A stretch of DNA of 64,000 nt from Paenibacillus riograndensis SBR5 (lineage in GTDB: Bacteria; Bacillota; Bacilli; Paenibacillales; Paenibacillaceae), in assembly GCF_000981585.1 (NCBI RefSeq), contig NZ_LN831776.1, positions 4,199,187 through 4,263,186 on the forward strand, written 5' to 3'. The notes beneath the pieces are model-generated. The model was not told the origin of the DNA. It made no database searches and worked only from the letters and a program-made list of their open reading frames with translations. A program made the translations under genes and the position numbers. Positions 17,712 through 27,639 of this stretch are shown here, one piece after another (position 1 is the stretch's first letter; the number at the start of each line of letters is the position of its first letter).

Positions 17712-18999
17712 CAATTGGTTGGTTGTGCTTTGTGTTGAGGTGGTCATGGGCCTTCAGATCCTATATTTCTTTAACTCGGTGTTCGGCAAGTCTGCCCAAA
17801 AACAGAAACGGTGGATGTACTTTCTGGTTTTCGGAGTGCTTGATTTCGTGTACTTCTCTGTTCCGGTTCCCTTTCAGATCTCTTCGATCCTGGCTTTAGT
17901 GGTCATTTTCTGTTTGGCGGAAGCCTATAACGTGGAAATCAAGACAAAGATTATTTTTACCGTGCTTTATGGCGTGTTAATGTCTATCGTTAATATGATT
18001 TCGATCTATTTTTTTTATGTATTGGATTCGGTTGACCTTAACAGGCTTGATACAGTAGATGAGCAGAACCAGTTCCTCTTATTCAAGGCAACTCTGCTCA
18101 GCTTTACGATGATGTTTGCCGTTATTCAGATTATACGGCTGATTGCCAAACGCAGGAGCTTCTCCCTGCACTACCGTTACTATATATTGCTTATACTCAT
18201 TCCTATCATCAGTATCTACCAGCTTAATGTACTCACAAATTACAATGAGATGAACATCCATTATTTTATTTCCGCTATCGGCTTTCTGTTTATAAACGTG
18301 ATGATCATCTATATTTTTGATACGATTGTAGATAAATTCCAGTTCAAGCATGAGAATGCCCGGCTGGAGCAGCAGATGGACTATCAGGACGCAAATTACG
18401 AAAAAACTGTACACAGCTTTAAATCGATCAAAAGGATCATCCACGACACGAACCAGCAGTTACTTTATATCGAGGAATGCATTAAACGAAATGAGCCGGC
18501 GGCAGCACTGGAGCATATCCGAACGACGTTAAATAAAGTCGAAGGCGCCTATCAGAGGGTGAATACAGGCCATTTGGTGATCGATGCCCTCGTGACAAAC
18601 ACGCTTAACATCGGACAAGCGAATGGCATACGGATAGATACGAAGCTGAACCTGTATTCTCCTGAGCTCTCTATAGACCGCTATGACCTATGTGTCGTAC
18701 TCGGAAATATGCTGGATAATGCGATAGAAGCCTCCAAACAGGTGAAAATCGCAGAGGACCGGTACGTGGTAATCACTATCTTTTCCAATGACACCGCCCT
18801 GTTCATCCACATTGTTAATTATATGGAACAGGATGTCGCCTATTTGCGCAGCCAAAAACCAAACCCGGAGAATCACGGCATCGGACTGACAAACATCGCC
18901 AGAATATGCGACAAATACGGCGGACATATGACTATTGAAACCAAGCAAAAAACCTTTCACAATATGGTCATGCTGCCCTTTTGGACGAGCAATCCCTAG
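17695..18999 (+). CDS. GHKL sensor histidine kinase (AgrC/NatK-like)
   Basis: A 434-residue membrane kinase. About six transmembrane helices occupy residues 1-200, followed by a helical dimerisation segment with the probable phosphohistidine in SIKRIIHDTNQQ. A GHKL ATPase ends the protein, with N-box NMLDNAIEAS and G-box NHGIGLTNI. This is the AgrC/ComD-type layout used for peptide or membrane-stress sensing. The start may instead be the ATG at 17701. It is translationally coupled to the LytTR gene. The operon terminator overlaps its stop codon (18991-19027). Confidence 0.88.
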   Translation: MDMIADNWLVVLCVEVVMGLQILYFFNSVFGKSAQKQKRWMYFLVFGVLDFVYFSVPVPFQISSILALVVIFCLAEAYNVEIKTKIIFTVLYGVLMSIVNMISIYFFYVLDSVDLNRLDTVDEQNQFLLFKATLLSFTMMFAVIQIIRLIAKRRSFSLHYRYYILLILIPIISIYQLNVLTNYNEMNIHYFISAIGFLFINVMIIYIFDTIVDKFQFKHENARLEQQMDYQDANYEKTVHSFKSIKRIIHDTNQQLLYIEECIKRNEPAAALEHIRTTLNKVEGAYQRVNTGHLVIDALVTNTLNIGQANGIRIDTKLNLYSPELSIDRYDLCVVLGNMLDNAIEASKQVKIAEDRYVVITIFSNDTALFIHIVNYMEQDVAYLRSQKPNPENHGIGLTNIARICDKYGGHMTIETKQKTFHNMVMLPFWTSNP

Positions 19000-19027
19000 A
19001 CAAGCTGTTGTTTAGGGATTGTTTTTT
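18991..19027 (+). terminator. Terminator of the LytTR/kinase operon
   Basis: AATCCCTA (18991-18998) pairs with TAGGGATT (19013-19020) and is followed by GTTTTTT. The left arm lies within the last codons of the kinase. Confidence 0.8.
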
Positions 19028-19125
19028 GGCGTTTCGGGGTGTTTCTGCATATTACCCGCCTCCTCTCTTGTATGCTGAATACCAGCCAGTTAAATACGCT
19101 AAAGGATGCAAAGGAGGAAGTTAGA

Positions 19126-21183
19126 ATGAAAAAAATCATTGCTGTTGTGATGAGTGCCATGCTCATAGCCATCCCCATATCCGGGAATCAGGCCTCGGCA
19201 CAGCCCCATAACGATACCGTACAGGAGAAAGCCCACAAGCTGGCTTCGACGATCGTGTCCGACTATGGGGTAACCGGCTTGCAGTACGCCATTATGGATA
19301 AAGGGAAGATTGTATTATCCGACAGCACGGGTGTCCGCGATAAAGCGGCCAACGCTCCCATTACGAAAGACACGATGTTCGGCATCGGCTCGGTCAGCAA
19401 AATGTATGTAACGGCTGCCGCGATGATGCTGGCTGATGCCGGCAAGATTGATATCGATCAGCCGCTTGTCACCTATATTAAGGATTTCAGCATGGCGGAT
19501 GAAAGATATAAGGAAATTACGCCGCGTATGCTCATGAATCATTCCTCAGGACTGTACGGCAGTCATTATGCCAACAGCATGCTGTTCGATGACAACGACA
19601 CCCGGAACCGTGATGAATTATTGATGAGGCTGCAATCAGAGCACTTAAAGTCCAAGCCGGGCGAATATTCGGTGTATTGCAACGATGGATTTCAACTGCT
19701 GGAAATCCTGGTTGAACGGGTAAGCGGCTTAAGCTATACCGAATTTCTGGATCAGAAGGTTAACCAGCCTCTGAAATTAACCTCCACCAAAACGCCGCTT
19801 AGTGCTTTTGACAGAGAAAAGCTGGCAAAAACCTATTCCCCTGTAACGGAACTGGCCTTGCCCGTTGAGAATGCCAACATTATTGGTACAGGCGGGCTTT
19901 ACTCCACTGCTGAAGAGCTGGCCGCTTTCGGAGATGTACTGATCGGAAACCGAACCGATATTTTATCAGAGAAATCAGCTGCCGCAATGCAAAGCCCTGA
20001 ATACAGAAAAGGCATTTGGGTGCCAGAGGAGACAAACAGCTTTAACTATGGTCTTGGCTGGGATGCCGTCAGCTTGGCCCCGTTTGATGATTACGGCATC
20101 AAGGCATTATCCAAAGGCGGGGATACCGTTATGTATCATGCGGCTTTGACTACATTGCCTGAACATAATATTTCGGTCGCTGTCCTGTCATCAGGCGGGA
20201 GCTCGCTGTATAATACTGTTTTTGCATCTAAAGTTCTATTGGAATATTTGCAGGACAAAGGCAAGATCAAAGAGATTGTACCGGACCGCACCTTTGAACC
20301 TTCCGTAAAGGTCAACATGCCGGCGGAGCAGCTCGCGTATTCCGGATTATACGGCGCCGTCGGCACAACACTAAATGTGGAGATGAAGAACGGTGAGATG
20401 AAGCTGCCCGCACTGGAAGGGGGAATTATCCCTCCACAAACCTATGTGTATACGGGCAATGGGCAATTCAAAGGCAACGATGGTAAAGCGGCGATAAGCT
20501 TTGACAAACAATCAAACGGAAAGATCTATTTTAAGCTGAAAGCATATGTGGATTTTCCCGGAATCGGGCAAGCGGTTATGGTCACCTATGAATATCAGAA
20601 ACTGGATGCCAATCCCTTACAGCCGGCAACAAAAGCAGCGTGGGAGCAAAGGAACCATAAAAATTACTATGGATTGGATGAAAAGATCAACTCGCTGTTC
20701 TATCTCTCCCCTGTCATTTTAATCCGGAATATCACTGTGGATAGTGCAAACGGCTATGCGTCAGGCACCAGAATTGTTGATGAGCATACAGCCGTAAATG
20801 CCGCCGAAATTCCGGTGATGAGCGGAAGGGATGCCTTCGATTTGAGCTTCCATACCGAGGACAACAAAGAGTATTTGACAATCGATGGGCAGGCATACCT
20901 TAGTGAAGATGCCGTGAATCCGATCTACGGCGGAGGTACATCGATCTGTACGATTGAGGATAACGGTCACGCCGTATGGTTCAAGATCGATGCCAAATCG
21001 GCTGCCAAAACCATGCGCGTTGAAGTTCCATCAAGTGGAGGGGTTATCGTTTACGATGGCAAAGGAATGCCTGTGTACTCCTCTATCGTGAATAAAGACA
21101 AATCCGTTGTCCTCCCGGAAGGCGGAATGATTGTTTTCGGCGGAGAGGCAGGGGATGTTTTTCAGATTAATATGAAGAAATAG
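19126..21183 (+). CDS. Exported serine hydrolase (class C beta-lactamase / PBP4* fold)
   Basis: A 685-residue secreted protein. The signal peptide covers about residues 1-26 (cleavage near QASAQ). The beta-lactamase-fold domain (about 35-390) has the SxxK motif SVSK at 89-92, the YxN motif YCN at 184-186 and a late KGG triad (LSKGGDTVMYH). An extra C-terminal half of about 290 residues is beta-rich. Relatives include D-aminopeptidases, esterases and teichoic-acid D-alanine esterases, so beta-lactam hydrolysis should not be assumed. AAAGGAGG precedes the ATG at 19126; the frame extending to 19039 would bury the signal peptide. It lies just after the LytTR operon but beyond a terminator. Confidence 0.88.
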   Translation: MKKIIAVVMSAMLIAIPISGNQASAQPHNDTVQEKAHKLASTIVSDYGVTGLQYAIMDKGKIVLSDSTGVRDKAANAPITKDTMFGIGSVSKMYVTAAAMMLADAGKIDIDQPLVTYIKDFSMADERYKEITPRMLMNHSSGLYGSHYANSMLFDDNDTRNRDELLMRLQSEHLKSKPGEYSVYCNDGFQLLEILVERVSGLSYTEFLDQKVNQPLKLTSTKTPLSAFDREKLAKTYSPVTELALPVENANIIGTGGLYSTAEELAAFGDVLIGNRTDILSEKSAAAMQSPEYRKGIWVPEETNSFNYGLGWDAVSLAPFDDYGIKALSKGGDTVMYHAALTTLPEHNISVAVLSSGGSSLYNTVFASKVLLEYLQDKGKIKEIVPDRTFEPSVKVNMPAEQLAYSGLYGAVGTTLNVEMKNGEMKLPALEGGIIPPQTYVYTGNGQFKGNDGKAAISFDKQSNGKIYFKLKAYVDFPGIGQAVMVTYEYQKLDANPLQPATKAAWEQRNHKNYYGLDEKINSLFYLSPVILIRNITVDSANGYASGTRIVDEHTAVNAAEIPVMSGRDAFDLSFHTEDNKEYLTIDGQAYLSEDAVNPIYGGGTSICTIEDNGHAVWFKIDAKSAAKTMRVEVPSSGGVIVYDGKGMPVYSSIVNKDKSVVLPEGGMIVFGGEAGDVFQINMKK

Positions 21184-21195
21184 AGGTTCGAAACA

Positions 21196-21230
21196 ATAAA
21201 TAGACCGCCCTTGGGGAGCGGTCTATTTAT
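21196..21230. terminator. Long hairpin after the serine hydrolase
   Basis: A perfect 13-bp stem (ATAAATAGACCGC with GCGGTCTATTTAT) with a nine-base loop. There is no long T run, but the stem is very stable and is flanked by AT-rich arms. Confidence 0.7.
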
Positions 21231-21278
21231 GCGTTAATCCCCATGAATCCTTCCCTCTTCCATGTCTGGAATTTTTAT

Positions 21279-21605
21279 GGAGATCTCAATATTATGTCTC
21301 TTGTGCAGTATGTGCCGACGAACATCGGGTTCAGAACCCCATTTACCCGGCCGACAATGGAAGTATGCGACCATTTCAGAATCATGGTGCTGATCCCGAT
21401 ATGAATGTAAGGGAAAACAAGCCCATTTAGAAATTGAACGGTCAGCGTGACGGGAACGCTCGTCGAATACCCGACAATGGCTGTGCAGACCGAGCGGTAA
21501 CCTTCAACGAAGTCTTTTCGGAACTGCCCTTTTGTTGCGGCCGTTTGAGGTTTCAAATTATCCTCAGGGGCGAATAAGGATGAGTGCGGATAGCAGAAAA
21601 AATCT
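21279..21605 (-). pseudogene. Decayed partial copy of the MFS exporter at 26244-27494
   Basis: Base-by-base comparison with the intact exporter shows high identity in three blocks: the 3' end (GATCTCAATATTATGTCTCT is identical), the segment from GAACATCGG to CCGACAAT, and the segment encoding KGQFRKDFVEGYR. Two deletions of roughly 140 and 250 bases join these blocks, and the 5' half is missing. The surviving open frame is chimeric and unlikely to function. It lies on the same strand as the intact gene, on the other side of the ger operon. Confidence 0.85.
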
Positions 21606-21826
21606 CTTCAATTTCCATAAGTCCCTTGCTGAGGACTGCTATATAGGAAAACATATTGAAGGGGTGTATCATCCACAGCAGCAAAAATAAATGGTTTTAT
21701 ATGATAATCGCCATCACCCAACTATTTATACCCGCCTTCTAAAATGAAATTCCAACAATTAGTTTATTAGGAGCCCTCTGCGCCCATACTGGATTAAAAG
21801 AATCCTTAAGGAGAGGGAGAACGTTC
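21606..21826. other. Intergenic region upstream of the ger operon
   Basis: AT-rich and gene-free. CATACTG at 21785 loosely resembles a sigma-G -10 (CATnnTA), but no matching -35 at the right distance is convincing. An AAGGAGAGGG ribosome site ends the region. Confidence 0.4.
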
Positions 21827-23419
21827 ATGCGTTTTCGTAAAAGCAACCCCCTTAACAAAGTTAAAAAGCCCCAGGTCCAGCACAGCGAGAGTCAACCTGC
21901 ACATTCAGAGGAACCGATCAGTGCAAGTCTTGGACAAAACCTTCAGCAGATCAGACAAACTGTCGGTAACAGCACCGACATTATCATCAGAGAAGTTCAC
22001 ATTGGCAAGGACAGGAGCCAAATTATCGCGATCCTCTATATCGACGGTTTGGTGGATAAAAATATAGTCTCCGACTTCATGATGAAGTCGATGATGCTCG
22101 ATAGCAGCCTGTCCGAGGACGTGAACCGCAGGATTCAAATTTCCTCCAATGTCTTGCAGATTTTGAAAGATTACGCTCTGACCATCGGTGACATCCGGGA
22201 TGTTACCGACTTTGAAACCTTATATAACGCTCTGTTGTCCGGAAATGCAATCCTTTTGGTTGACGGTGAGACGCAGGGAATCGTGGCCAGCGCAGGAGGA
22301 TGGAAAGATCGCGGGGTCACCGAGCCTGCCTCGGAAAATGTCGTCCGCGGGCCGCGAGAAGGATTTTCTGAAACGCTGCGCACGAATACGGCCTTGATCC
22401 GGCGTAAGATTAAAGATCCAAATTTGTGGCTGGAAACAAAACAAATCGGCCGCGTGACCAAGACCGATGTCGCTGTCATGTACATTAAGGGAATCGTGAA
22501 CGACAAATTGGTCGAAGAAGTGCATGAGCGGCTGAATCGCATTGATGTAGATAGCATTCTCGAAACCGGGTATATCGAGGAGTTAATTCAGGACGAAACA
22601 TTTACCCCTTTTCCGACAGTGTACAACTCCGAACGCCCGGACGTCATCGCCGCCAATCTCTTGGAAGGGAAGATTGCCATATTGGTGGATGGGACCCCCT
22701 ATGTGCTTATCGTACCTGCGCTGTTTGTTTCCTTCCTGCATGCGGCGGAGGATTATTATCAGCGTGCGGACATTAGCAGCTTCATTCGACTTCTTCGTTA
22801 CATTGGGGTCTTTATTTCTCTTTTTAGTCCATCCTTATATATTGCCATAACTACGTTTCATCAGGAAATGCTGCCAACCTCACTGCTGATCGGTCTGGCG
22901 GCACAGCGGGAAGCCGTTCCCTTCCCCGCCTTTATCGAAGCGCTCATGATGGAATTGACCTTTGAAATATTGAGGGAAGCCGGCGTCCGCATGCCGAAGT
23001 ATATCGGGGCAGCCGTCTCCATCGTGGGTACGCTTGTCATCGGGCAAGCTGCTGTCGAGGCGGGCATCATATCGGCGGTGATGGTGATTGTCGTATCTAT
23101 TACCGCGATCTCCAGCTTCGTCCTTCCTGCCTATAATATGTCCATCGCTTTTCGGATGCTGCGATTCCCCTTAATGGGGCTTGCCGCTTCATTCGGATTG
23201 TTCGGGATTATCGTCGGAGGCATTGCCCTCATCCTGCATCTGTGCAGCCTTCGTTCGTTTGGCGTTCCGTATATGAGTCCGCTTGCGCCCCTAATCCCGG
23301 CGGACAGCAAGGATACGTTAATACGGCTCCCGCACTGGATGATGGTCTCCCGTCCCCGGTTACTTAATCAGAAGAACGTGAATCGCCGAAACTTCGCTTC
23401 CCGAAAATCACGGGAATAA
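21827..23419 (+). CDS. GerA-family germinant receptor subunit A
   Basis: A 530-residue spore inner-membrane protein. A soluble N-terminal half (about 1-300; SQIIAILYIDGLVDKNIV, LVDGETQGIVASAGGWKDRGVTEPASE, REGFSETLRTNTALIRRKI) is followed by four to five membrane helices (VFISLFSPSLYIAI, MPKYIGAAVSIVGTLVIGQAA). These are hallmark stretches of GerAA/GerKA/SpoVAF-related proteins. With the GerC lipoprotein and GerB permease encoded downstream it forms a nutrient-sensing complex that triggers ion and DPA release. The ligand is not predictable. GGAGAGGGAG precedes the ATG. Such operons are normally read by sigma-G in the forespore. Confidence 0.93.
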   Translation: MRFRKSNPLNKVKKPQVQHSESQPAHSEEPISASLGQNLQQIRQTVGNSTDIIIREVHIGKDRSQIIAILYIDGLVDKNIVSDFMMKSMMLDSSLSEDVNRRIQISSNVLQILKDYALTIGDIRDVTDFETLYNALLSGNAILLVDGETQGIVASAGGWKDRGVTEPASENVVRGPREGFSETLRTNTALIRRKIKDPNLWLETKQIGRVTKTDVAVMYIKGIVNDKLVEEVHERLNRIDVDSILETGYIEELIQDETFTPFPTVYNSERPDVIAANLLEGKIAILVDGTPYVLIVPALFVSFLHAAEDYYQRADISSFIRLLRYIGVFISLFSPSLYIAITTFHQEMLPTSLLIGLAAQREAVPFPAFIEALMMELTFEILREAGVRMPKYIGAAVSIVGTLVIGQAAVEAGIISAVMVIVVSITAISSFVLPAYNMSIAFRMLRFPLMGLAASFGLFGIIVGGIALILHLCSLRSFGVPYMSPLAPLIPADSKDTLIRLPHWMMVSRPRLLNQKNVNRRNFASRKSRE

Positions 23420-23459
23420 ACCAGAGGAGGCAGGTACGGTTGGAAAGGAGTGGACAAGC

Positions 23460-24665
23460 ATGAAACGGAAGGCTTCCTTTCTGCTTCTAATTCTTACACT
23501 GGTCTCGCTTCTGACTGGCTGTTGGAACCGCAAAGAGTTGAATGAGCTTGCAATTGCTGTTGGTATGGGAATCGATAAACAAGGAGATCAATTCCGGGTT
23601 TCTGTCCAAGTCGTAGATCCTGGAGAAGTATCTACCAAGAAAGGGACAGGCGGGCGGGCCCCCGCCACGTTGTATACATCGGAAGCCGATACCGTATTTG
23701 AAGCGGTCCGAAAAATAACAACACTAAGCCCTAGAAAAATCTATTTTCCCCACCTTCGCATATGCGTGATCAGCGAGTCGATGGCTATGGAAGGAATAGC
23801 AAAGCCCCTAGACTTCCTGTCCAGGGACCATGAATTTCGCTCCGATTTTTACCTTGTAATTACGAAAGGCGCAAGTGCGGAGGATACGCTCAAAATCATG
23901 ACGCCTTTGGATCCTATTCCAGCAGACCAGCTATTCTCATCCCTGGAATCGTCGAAAAAAAACTGGTCCCCCAGTACAACGGTAACCTTAGACCAATTAA
24001 TGGCCGATCTCATAAGTGAAGGAAAGCAGCCCATCTTGACTGGACTTCAGATCGTTGGAGATCAAAACTCTGGAGATACAAAAAAGAATGTCGAAAAGAT
24101 CTCCCCCCCTACTCGCCTACAATTTTCTGGGATTGCTGTATTCAAAAAAGACAGATTGATCGGCTGGTTAAATGAAATTGAAAGTAAGGGTTACAACTTC
24201 ATCCTCGATAAAGTGCAAAGCTCTGTGGGATTTGTAGACTGTCCCAAAGGTGGCAAAGTTGCCATGGAGATGATCCGGAACCATACCTCTATGAAAGGGA
24301 ACGTTTATAGGGGGGAGCCCCGGATCAATATTAACCTCCAGATTGAGGCCAACGTGGGGGAAGTCGAGTGTAGCGATCTGGATCTGACTAAGGTGAGCAC
24401 GATTTATGACCTTCAGAAGAGAGGCGAAGAAAAGATAGCAGGAGTTATGGAGTCGGCGATCAGAAAGGCTCAAAAATCGTACAAAGCTGACATTTTCGGA
24501 TTCGGTGAAGCCATTCACCGCAGTAACCCGAAGGCTTGGAAGTCACTGAAACAAAATTGGGATGATGAGTACTTTCCAGAACTGCAGGTGAACATCAAAG
24601 TCGATTTCAAGATTCGACGCTTGGGTACGAATGGAAGCTCATTCCTGAATGAAATTAAGAAGTAG
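23460..24665 (+). CDS. Ger(x)C-family germinant receptor lipoprotein
   Basis: A 401-residue lipoprotein. The signal peptide ends at a lipobox (SLLTG then Cys21), so the mature protein is anchored by a diacylglyceryl cysteine. The body has the three-domain GerC layout, beginning CWNRKELNELAIAVGMGID and ending with a C-terminal domain containing EKIAGVMESAIRKAQKSYKADIFGFGEAIHR. It is the third subunit of the Ger receptor. AAAGGAG lies nine bases before the ATG. The gene follows the A subunit by 40 bases. Confidence 0.93.
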   Translation: MKRKASFLLLILTLVSLLTGCWNRKELNELAIAVGMGIDKQGDQFRVSVQVVDPGEVSTKKGTGGRAPATLYTSEADTVFEAVRKITTLSPRKIYFPHLRICVISESMAMEGIAKPLDFLSRDHEFRSDFYLVITKGASAEDTLKIMTPLDPIPADQLFSSLESSKKNWSPSTTVTLDQLMADLISEGKQPILTGLQIVGDQNSGDTKKNVEKISPPTRLQFSGIAVFKKDRLIGWLNEIESKGYNFILDKVQSSVGFVDCPKGGKVAMEMIRNHTSMKGNVYRGEPRININLQIEANVGEVECSDLDLTKVSTIYDLQKRGEEKIAGVMESAIRKAQKSYKADIFGFGEAIHRSNPKAWKSLKQNWDDEYFPELQVNIKVDFKIRRLGTNGSSFLNEIKK

Positions 24666-24708
24666 GCTGCCACATCGTATCATTTTACCATGCGAAAGGA
24701 GGTGATTA

Positions 24709-24963
24709 ATGATGCTAACCCGTATGGCGGGCATACTGGGAATAATGCTGTCCGCTGCTGTGATCATGATTCTCGAAGTCCCCTACATGTTGAGAAAGAG
24801 GTTAAAAAAGGAGCTATGGGTGTTTTCCATCCTGCTCCTCCTTGGGGTGGGGATCAGCAGCGCCAAGGCATTGCAATGGACTATTCCCACCCCTTTAGAT
24901 TGGATTACAGCCGTGTATAAACCATTCACCGAGTTTCTAACCCGTATCGGCCTAATAAAATAA
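24709..24963 (+). CDS. Small two-helix membrane protein of the ger operon (GerD-like position)
   Basis: An 84-residue protein with two predicted membrane helices (MAGILGIMLSAAVIMILEV and ELWVFSILLLLGVGIS) separated by a basic loop. Small membrane proteins of this type sit between the C and B genes in several Bacillales ger operons and modulate receptor activity; this is comparison by position and topology. The ribosome site AAAGGAGGTG is nearly perfect. It lies 43 bases after the GerC stop and is probably cotranscribed with the permease gene downstream. Confidence 0.8.
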   Translation: MMLTRMAGILGIMLSAAVIMILEVPYMLRKRLKKELWVFSILLLLGVGISSAKALQWTIPTPLDWITAVYKPFTEFLTRIGLIK

Positions 24964-24979
24964 AGACGAGGTGAAAGTA

Positions 24980-26098
24980 GTGTCTAAGCAAGTTAAAATC
25001 TCCGGACGTCAATTTATGGTCTTAACGACTTTATTTACGATCGGCAGCGCAATCCTGATCATTCCCTCAGGTATGGCCTTCCTGGCCAAACAGGATGCAT
25101 GGATCGCCGCGCTCGTTGGCGTAGGAGCTGGTTTTCTCCTCGTATGGATTTACAACACGATAGCGACCCTTTATCCACGGATGACATTGGTTGAGATCAT
25201 TGAAACCCTTCTCGGAAAATGGTTAGGCAAAACCATTTCTCTTCTGTTTATCGTTACTCTTTTCTTGAGTGGGCCTGCCGCAGTCTTGTATGATGTAGGA
25301 AATTTTCTAACCACCCAAATCATGCCGGAAACGCCGGCTCAATCCGTGAATATTCTTTTTGCGGTCATTATAGTCATGGGGGCACGGCTTGGAATTGAAA
25401 CGTTCGCCCGTTCTGCCGAACTATTGTTCCCCTTATTTATTCTTCTTTATATTTCTTTGGTTGTTTTAATTGCGCCTGAGATCAAACTTGAAAATGTCCA
25501 GCCCGTGTTGGAGACAGGAATAGGACCGATCTGGCCTGCTGCGCTATCCTTTATTAGTGTTTTGTTTCTACCCCATATCATTTTGTTAATGATTTTTCCA
25601 ACTGTGAATCGTATCGATAACGCCCGTAAAGCTTTTTTCAACGGAAGCATGTTTGGCGGGCTGATGATGGTCCTGATTGTTGCATTGTCGATTTTGGTTT
25701 TAGGACCTGATTTAACGGCAAGAAGTATATTTCCAAGCTATTCGTTAGCCCAAAAAATCAGCATCGGCAATTTTCTGCAGCGTATTGAAGCCATCATGGC
25801 CGTCATGTGGTTTATATCGCTCTATTTTAGGGCCACTATATATATATACGTAATTGTGTTGGCCATAGCTCAAATTTTTAATTTGAAAGATTATCGGCCT
25901 CTAATTTTACCTCTCGGAATGATCTTGGTTGTCATGTCGGTCGTCATATATCCGAATGTTCCTTACCAACAAACGTGGGATGGGACAGTATGGTTATCTT
26001 ATACGTTATCTATAGGGCTTCTTTTGCCTTTACTGCTGCTCTGTATTCATATGGTACGAAAACTATGGTCAAAGAAAAGAACAGAATCCAAAAGATAA
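24980..26098 (+). CDS. GerB-family spore germination permease
   Basis: A 372-residue protein with ten transmembrane helices of the amino acid-polyamine-organocation superfamily, opening KISGRQFMVLTTLFTIGSAI. It is the integral-membrane B subunit of the Ger receptor and probably forms the germinant-binding pocket. I place the start at the GTG at 24980, eight bases after GACGAGG. The GTG at 24971 lies within that site. It ends the operon; a 15-bp hairpin follows at 26175-26220. Confidence 0.92.
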   Translation: MSKQVKISGRQFMVLTTLFTIGSAILIIPSGMAFLAKQDAWIAALVGVGAGFLLVWIYNTIATLYPRMTLVEIIETLLGKWLGKTISLLFIVTLFLSGPAAVLYDVGNFLTTQIMPETPAQSVNILFAVIIVMGARLGIETFARSAELLFPLFILLYISLVVLIAPEIKLENVQPVLETGIGPIWPAALSFISVLFLPHIILLMIFPTVNRIDNARKAFFNGSMFGGLMMVLIVALSILVLGPDLTARSIFPSYSLAQKISIGNFLQRIEAIMAVMWFISLYFRATIYIYVIVLAIAQIFNLKDYRPLILPLGMILVVMSVVIYPNVPYQQTWDGTVWLSYTLSIGLLLPLLLLCIHMVRKLWSKKRTESKR

Positions 26099-26174
26099 AT
26101 AACATCTATTATTCGGCAGCTGTAACAACCATCCCGATTCTTGCCGGTATTAATCTGGAGGTTAACCACCAGGG

Positions 26175-26220
26175 AATGAAGAAGAACCGACCACTTTTTG
26201 ATGGCCGGTTCTTCTTCATT
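26175..26220. terminator. Bidirectional hairpin ending the ger operon
   Basis: AATGAAGAAGAACCG (26175-26189) and CGGTTCTTCTTCATT (26206-26220) form a perfect 15-bp stem. It separates the ger operon from the convergent exporter gene. Confidence 0.8.
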
Positions 26221-26243
26221 ATTACCTTATAGAGATCTCAATA

Positions 26244-27494
26244 TTATGTCTCTTGTACCGCATGTGCGTGATCCGGCGCTTTTTGGTTCATGATCGGCAC
26301 CATGACCAGTGCGCCAAGGAAAAATAATAGTCCTGCCCCGCTATAGATCGTACCCAGCGAAAAGGCATCCTTCAGCGCGCCGGCGAAAGACATGGAAATG
26401 ACCATCATGCCAACGAACATCGGATTCAGAACCCCATTCACCCGGCCGACAATGGAGCTGTGTGACCATTTCAGAATCATTGTACTGATCCCGATATGAA
26501 TGCAAGGGAACACAAGCCCATTCAGAAATTGAACGGTCAGCGTGACCGGAACACTTGTCGAATACCCGACAATAATTGTGCAGACCGCGCCAGCCAGCAT
26601 ACCAATCGCCAGAAGAAGCTGCGGCGGAACCCGTTTTGCGAAGACGGCTACGACTCCGCCACCAATAAGCATGGCAGCGCCGTTCACCATCAGCAGATAT
26701 TGCAGGAACTCCTTGCTTTTGCCCAGACGCTCCGTGACGATGAACAGGTTGAGAGCTTGGGCTACCCCAACAGCGAGTCCCGCGAGGATAAAGGCGAGTC
26801 CGAGCATACGCAGCACTTTGCTATTCCAGACATAGCGGAAGCCTTCAATGAACTCTTTGCGGAACTGCCCCTTTGCAGCGTCCGTTTTGGGTTTCAAATT
26901 ATCCTCTGGGAGGCGAATCAGAACGAGTGCTGACAGCAGAAAGACTACGCCCATTATGGCAATCGAGGTTTCAAGGCCAAACGTGCTGTAAACGAAGGTG
27001 CCGAGCATAGGGCCAAGCACCATAAAGATGGCCATGAGCGATTGGAATAGAGCCATCCCTTGCTGCAGCTGTTCTTCCGCCACATGATATTTAAACAATC
27101 GCATGCTTGAGGGCTGGGAGAATTGCGAGAGAATCGCCGAGATGAAGGCGACAAGGTAGACGGAATGCCAAGAACCGTAATGTACAGTCAGAAGCACTGC
27201 GAATACCGATACCGCAGATAATAAATCGCACCAGATCATCGTCCGCTTCGGCCTCCAGCGGTCGGCAAATGTTCCTCCGATGAACGAAAAAACAAAAATC
27301 GGTGCGAATTCTGCTACGCTGATTAGCGAGATGGCGTAGGGATCATTGTTTGTTCTATCTGCAACATACAGGAGAATAGCAAAATTACGGACCCAAATGC
27401 CGATCTGCAGCAGCACGCTTGATAATAGAATTGTCTGCAGGAACCGATTGCGGAGCAGGCTTGGTGCAGTGGTGCTTTTTTCTTGCCTATTCAA
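26244..27494 (-). CDS. MFS transporter (MFS_3, MefA-like efflux type)
   Basis: A 416-residue 12-helix transporter. The motif FADRWRPKRTMIWCDLLSA (motif A region) and the second-half motif GRVNGVLNPMFVGMMVISM are typical of the MFS_3 group that includes macrolide and siderophore exporters. The substrate is not assignable. The start is TTG at 27494, ten bases after GGGAGG. A decayed copy of this gene lies at 21279-21605, across the ger operon. No regulator is adjacent. Confidence 0.9.
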   Translation of the reverse strand: MNRQEKSTTAPSLLRNRFLQTILLSSVLLQIGIWVRNFAILLYVADRTNNDPYAISLISVAEFAPIFVFSFIGGTFADRWRPKRTMIWCDLLSAVSVFAVLLTVHYGSWHSVYLVAFISAILSQFSQPSSMRLFKYHVAEEQLQQGMALFQSLMAIFMVLGPMLGTFVYSTFGLETSIAIMGVVFLLSALVLIRLPEDNLKPKTDAAKGQFRKEFIEGFRYVWNSKVLRMLGLAFILAGLAVGVAQALNLFIVTERLGKSKEFLQYLLMVNGAAMLIGGGVVAVFAKRVPPQLLLAIGMLAGAVCTIIVGYSTSVPVTLTVQFLNGLVFPCIHIGISTMILKWSHSSIVGRVNGVLNPMFVGMMVISMSFAGALKDAFSLGTIYSGAGLLFFLGALVMVPIMNQKAPDHAHAVQET

Positions 27495-27639
27495 TTTTAT
27501 TCAACCTCCCATTGTCTGCAAAGATGCCATTTTGATTAACGGTATGACTCTCCCTTCATAGTCTCACCTTTTCGTTTGATCTAAGTCATTTTTGTCAATT
27601 ATATTATATTTAAATACCTGATATTTCTTATTTTTTGCT

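Noticed and set aside
19126..21183. Beta-lactamase resistance gene
   Set aside because: The SxxK and YxN motifs fit the fold, but the long C-terminal half and exported nature fit peptidase/esterase relatives better, so I did not count it as a resistance gene.
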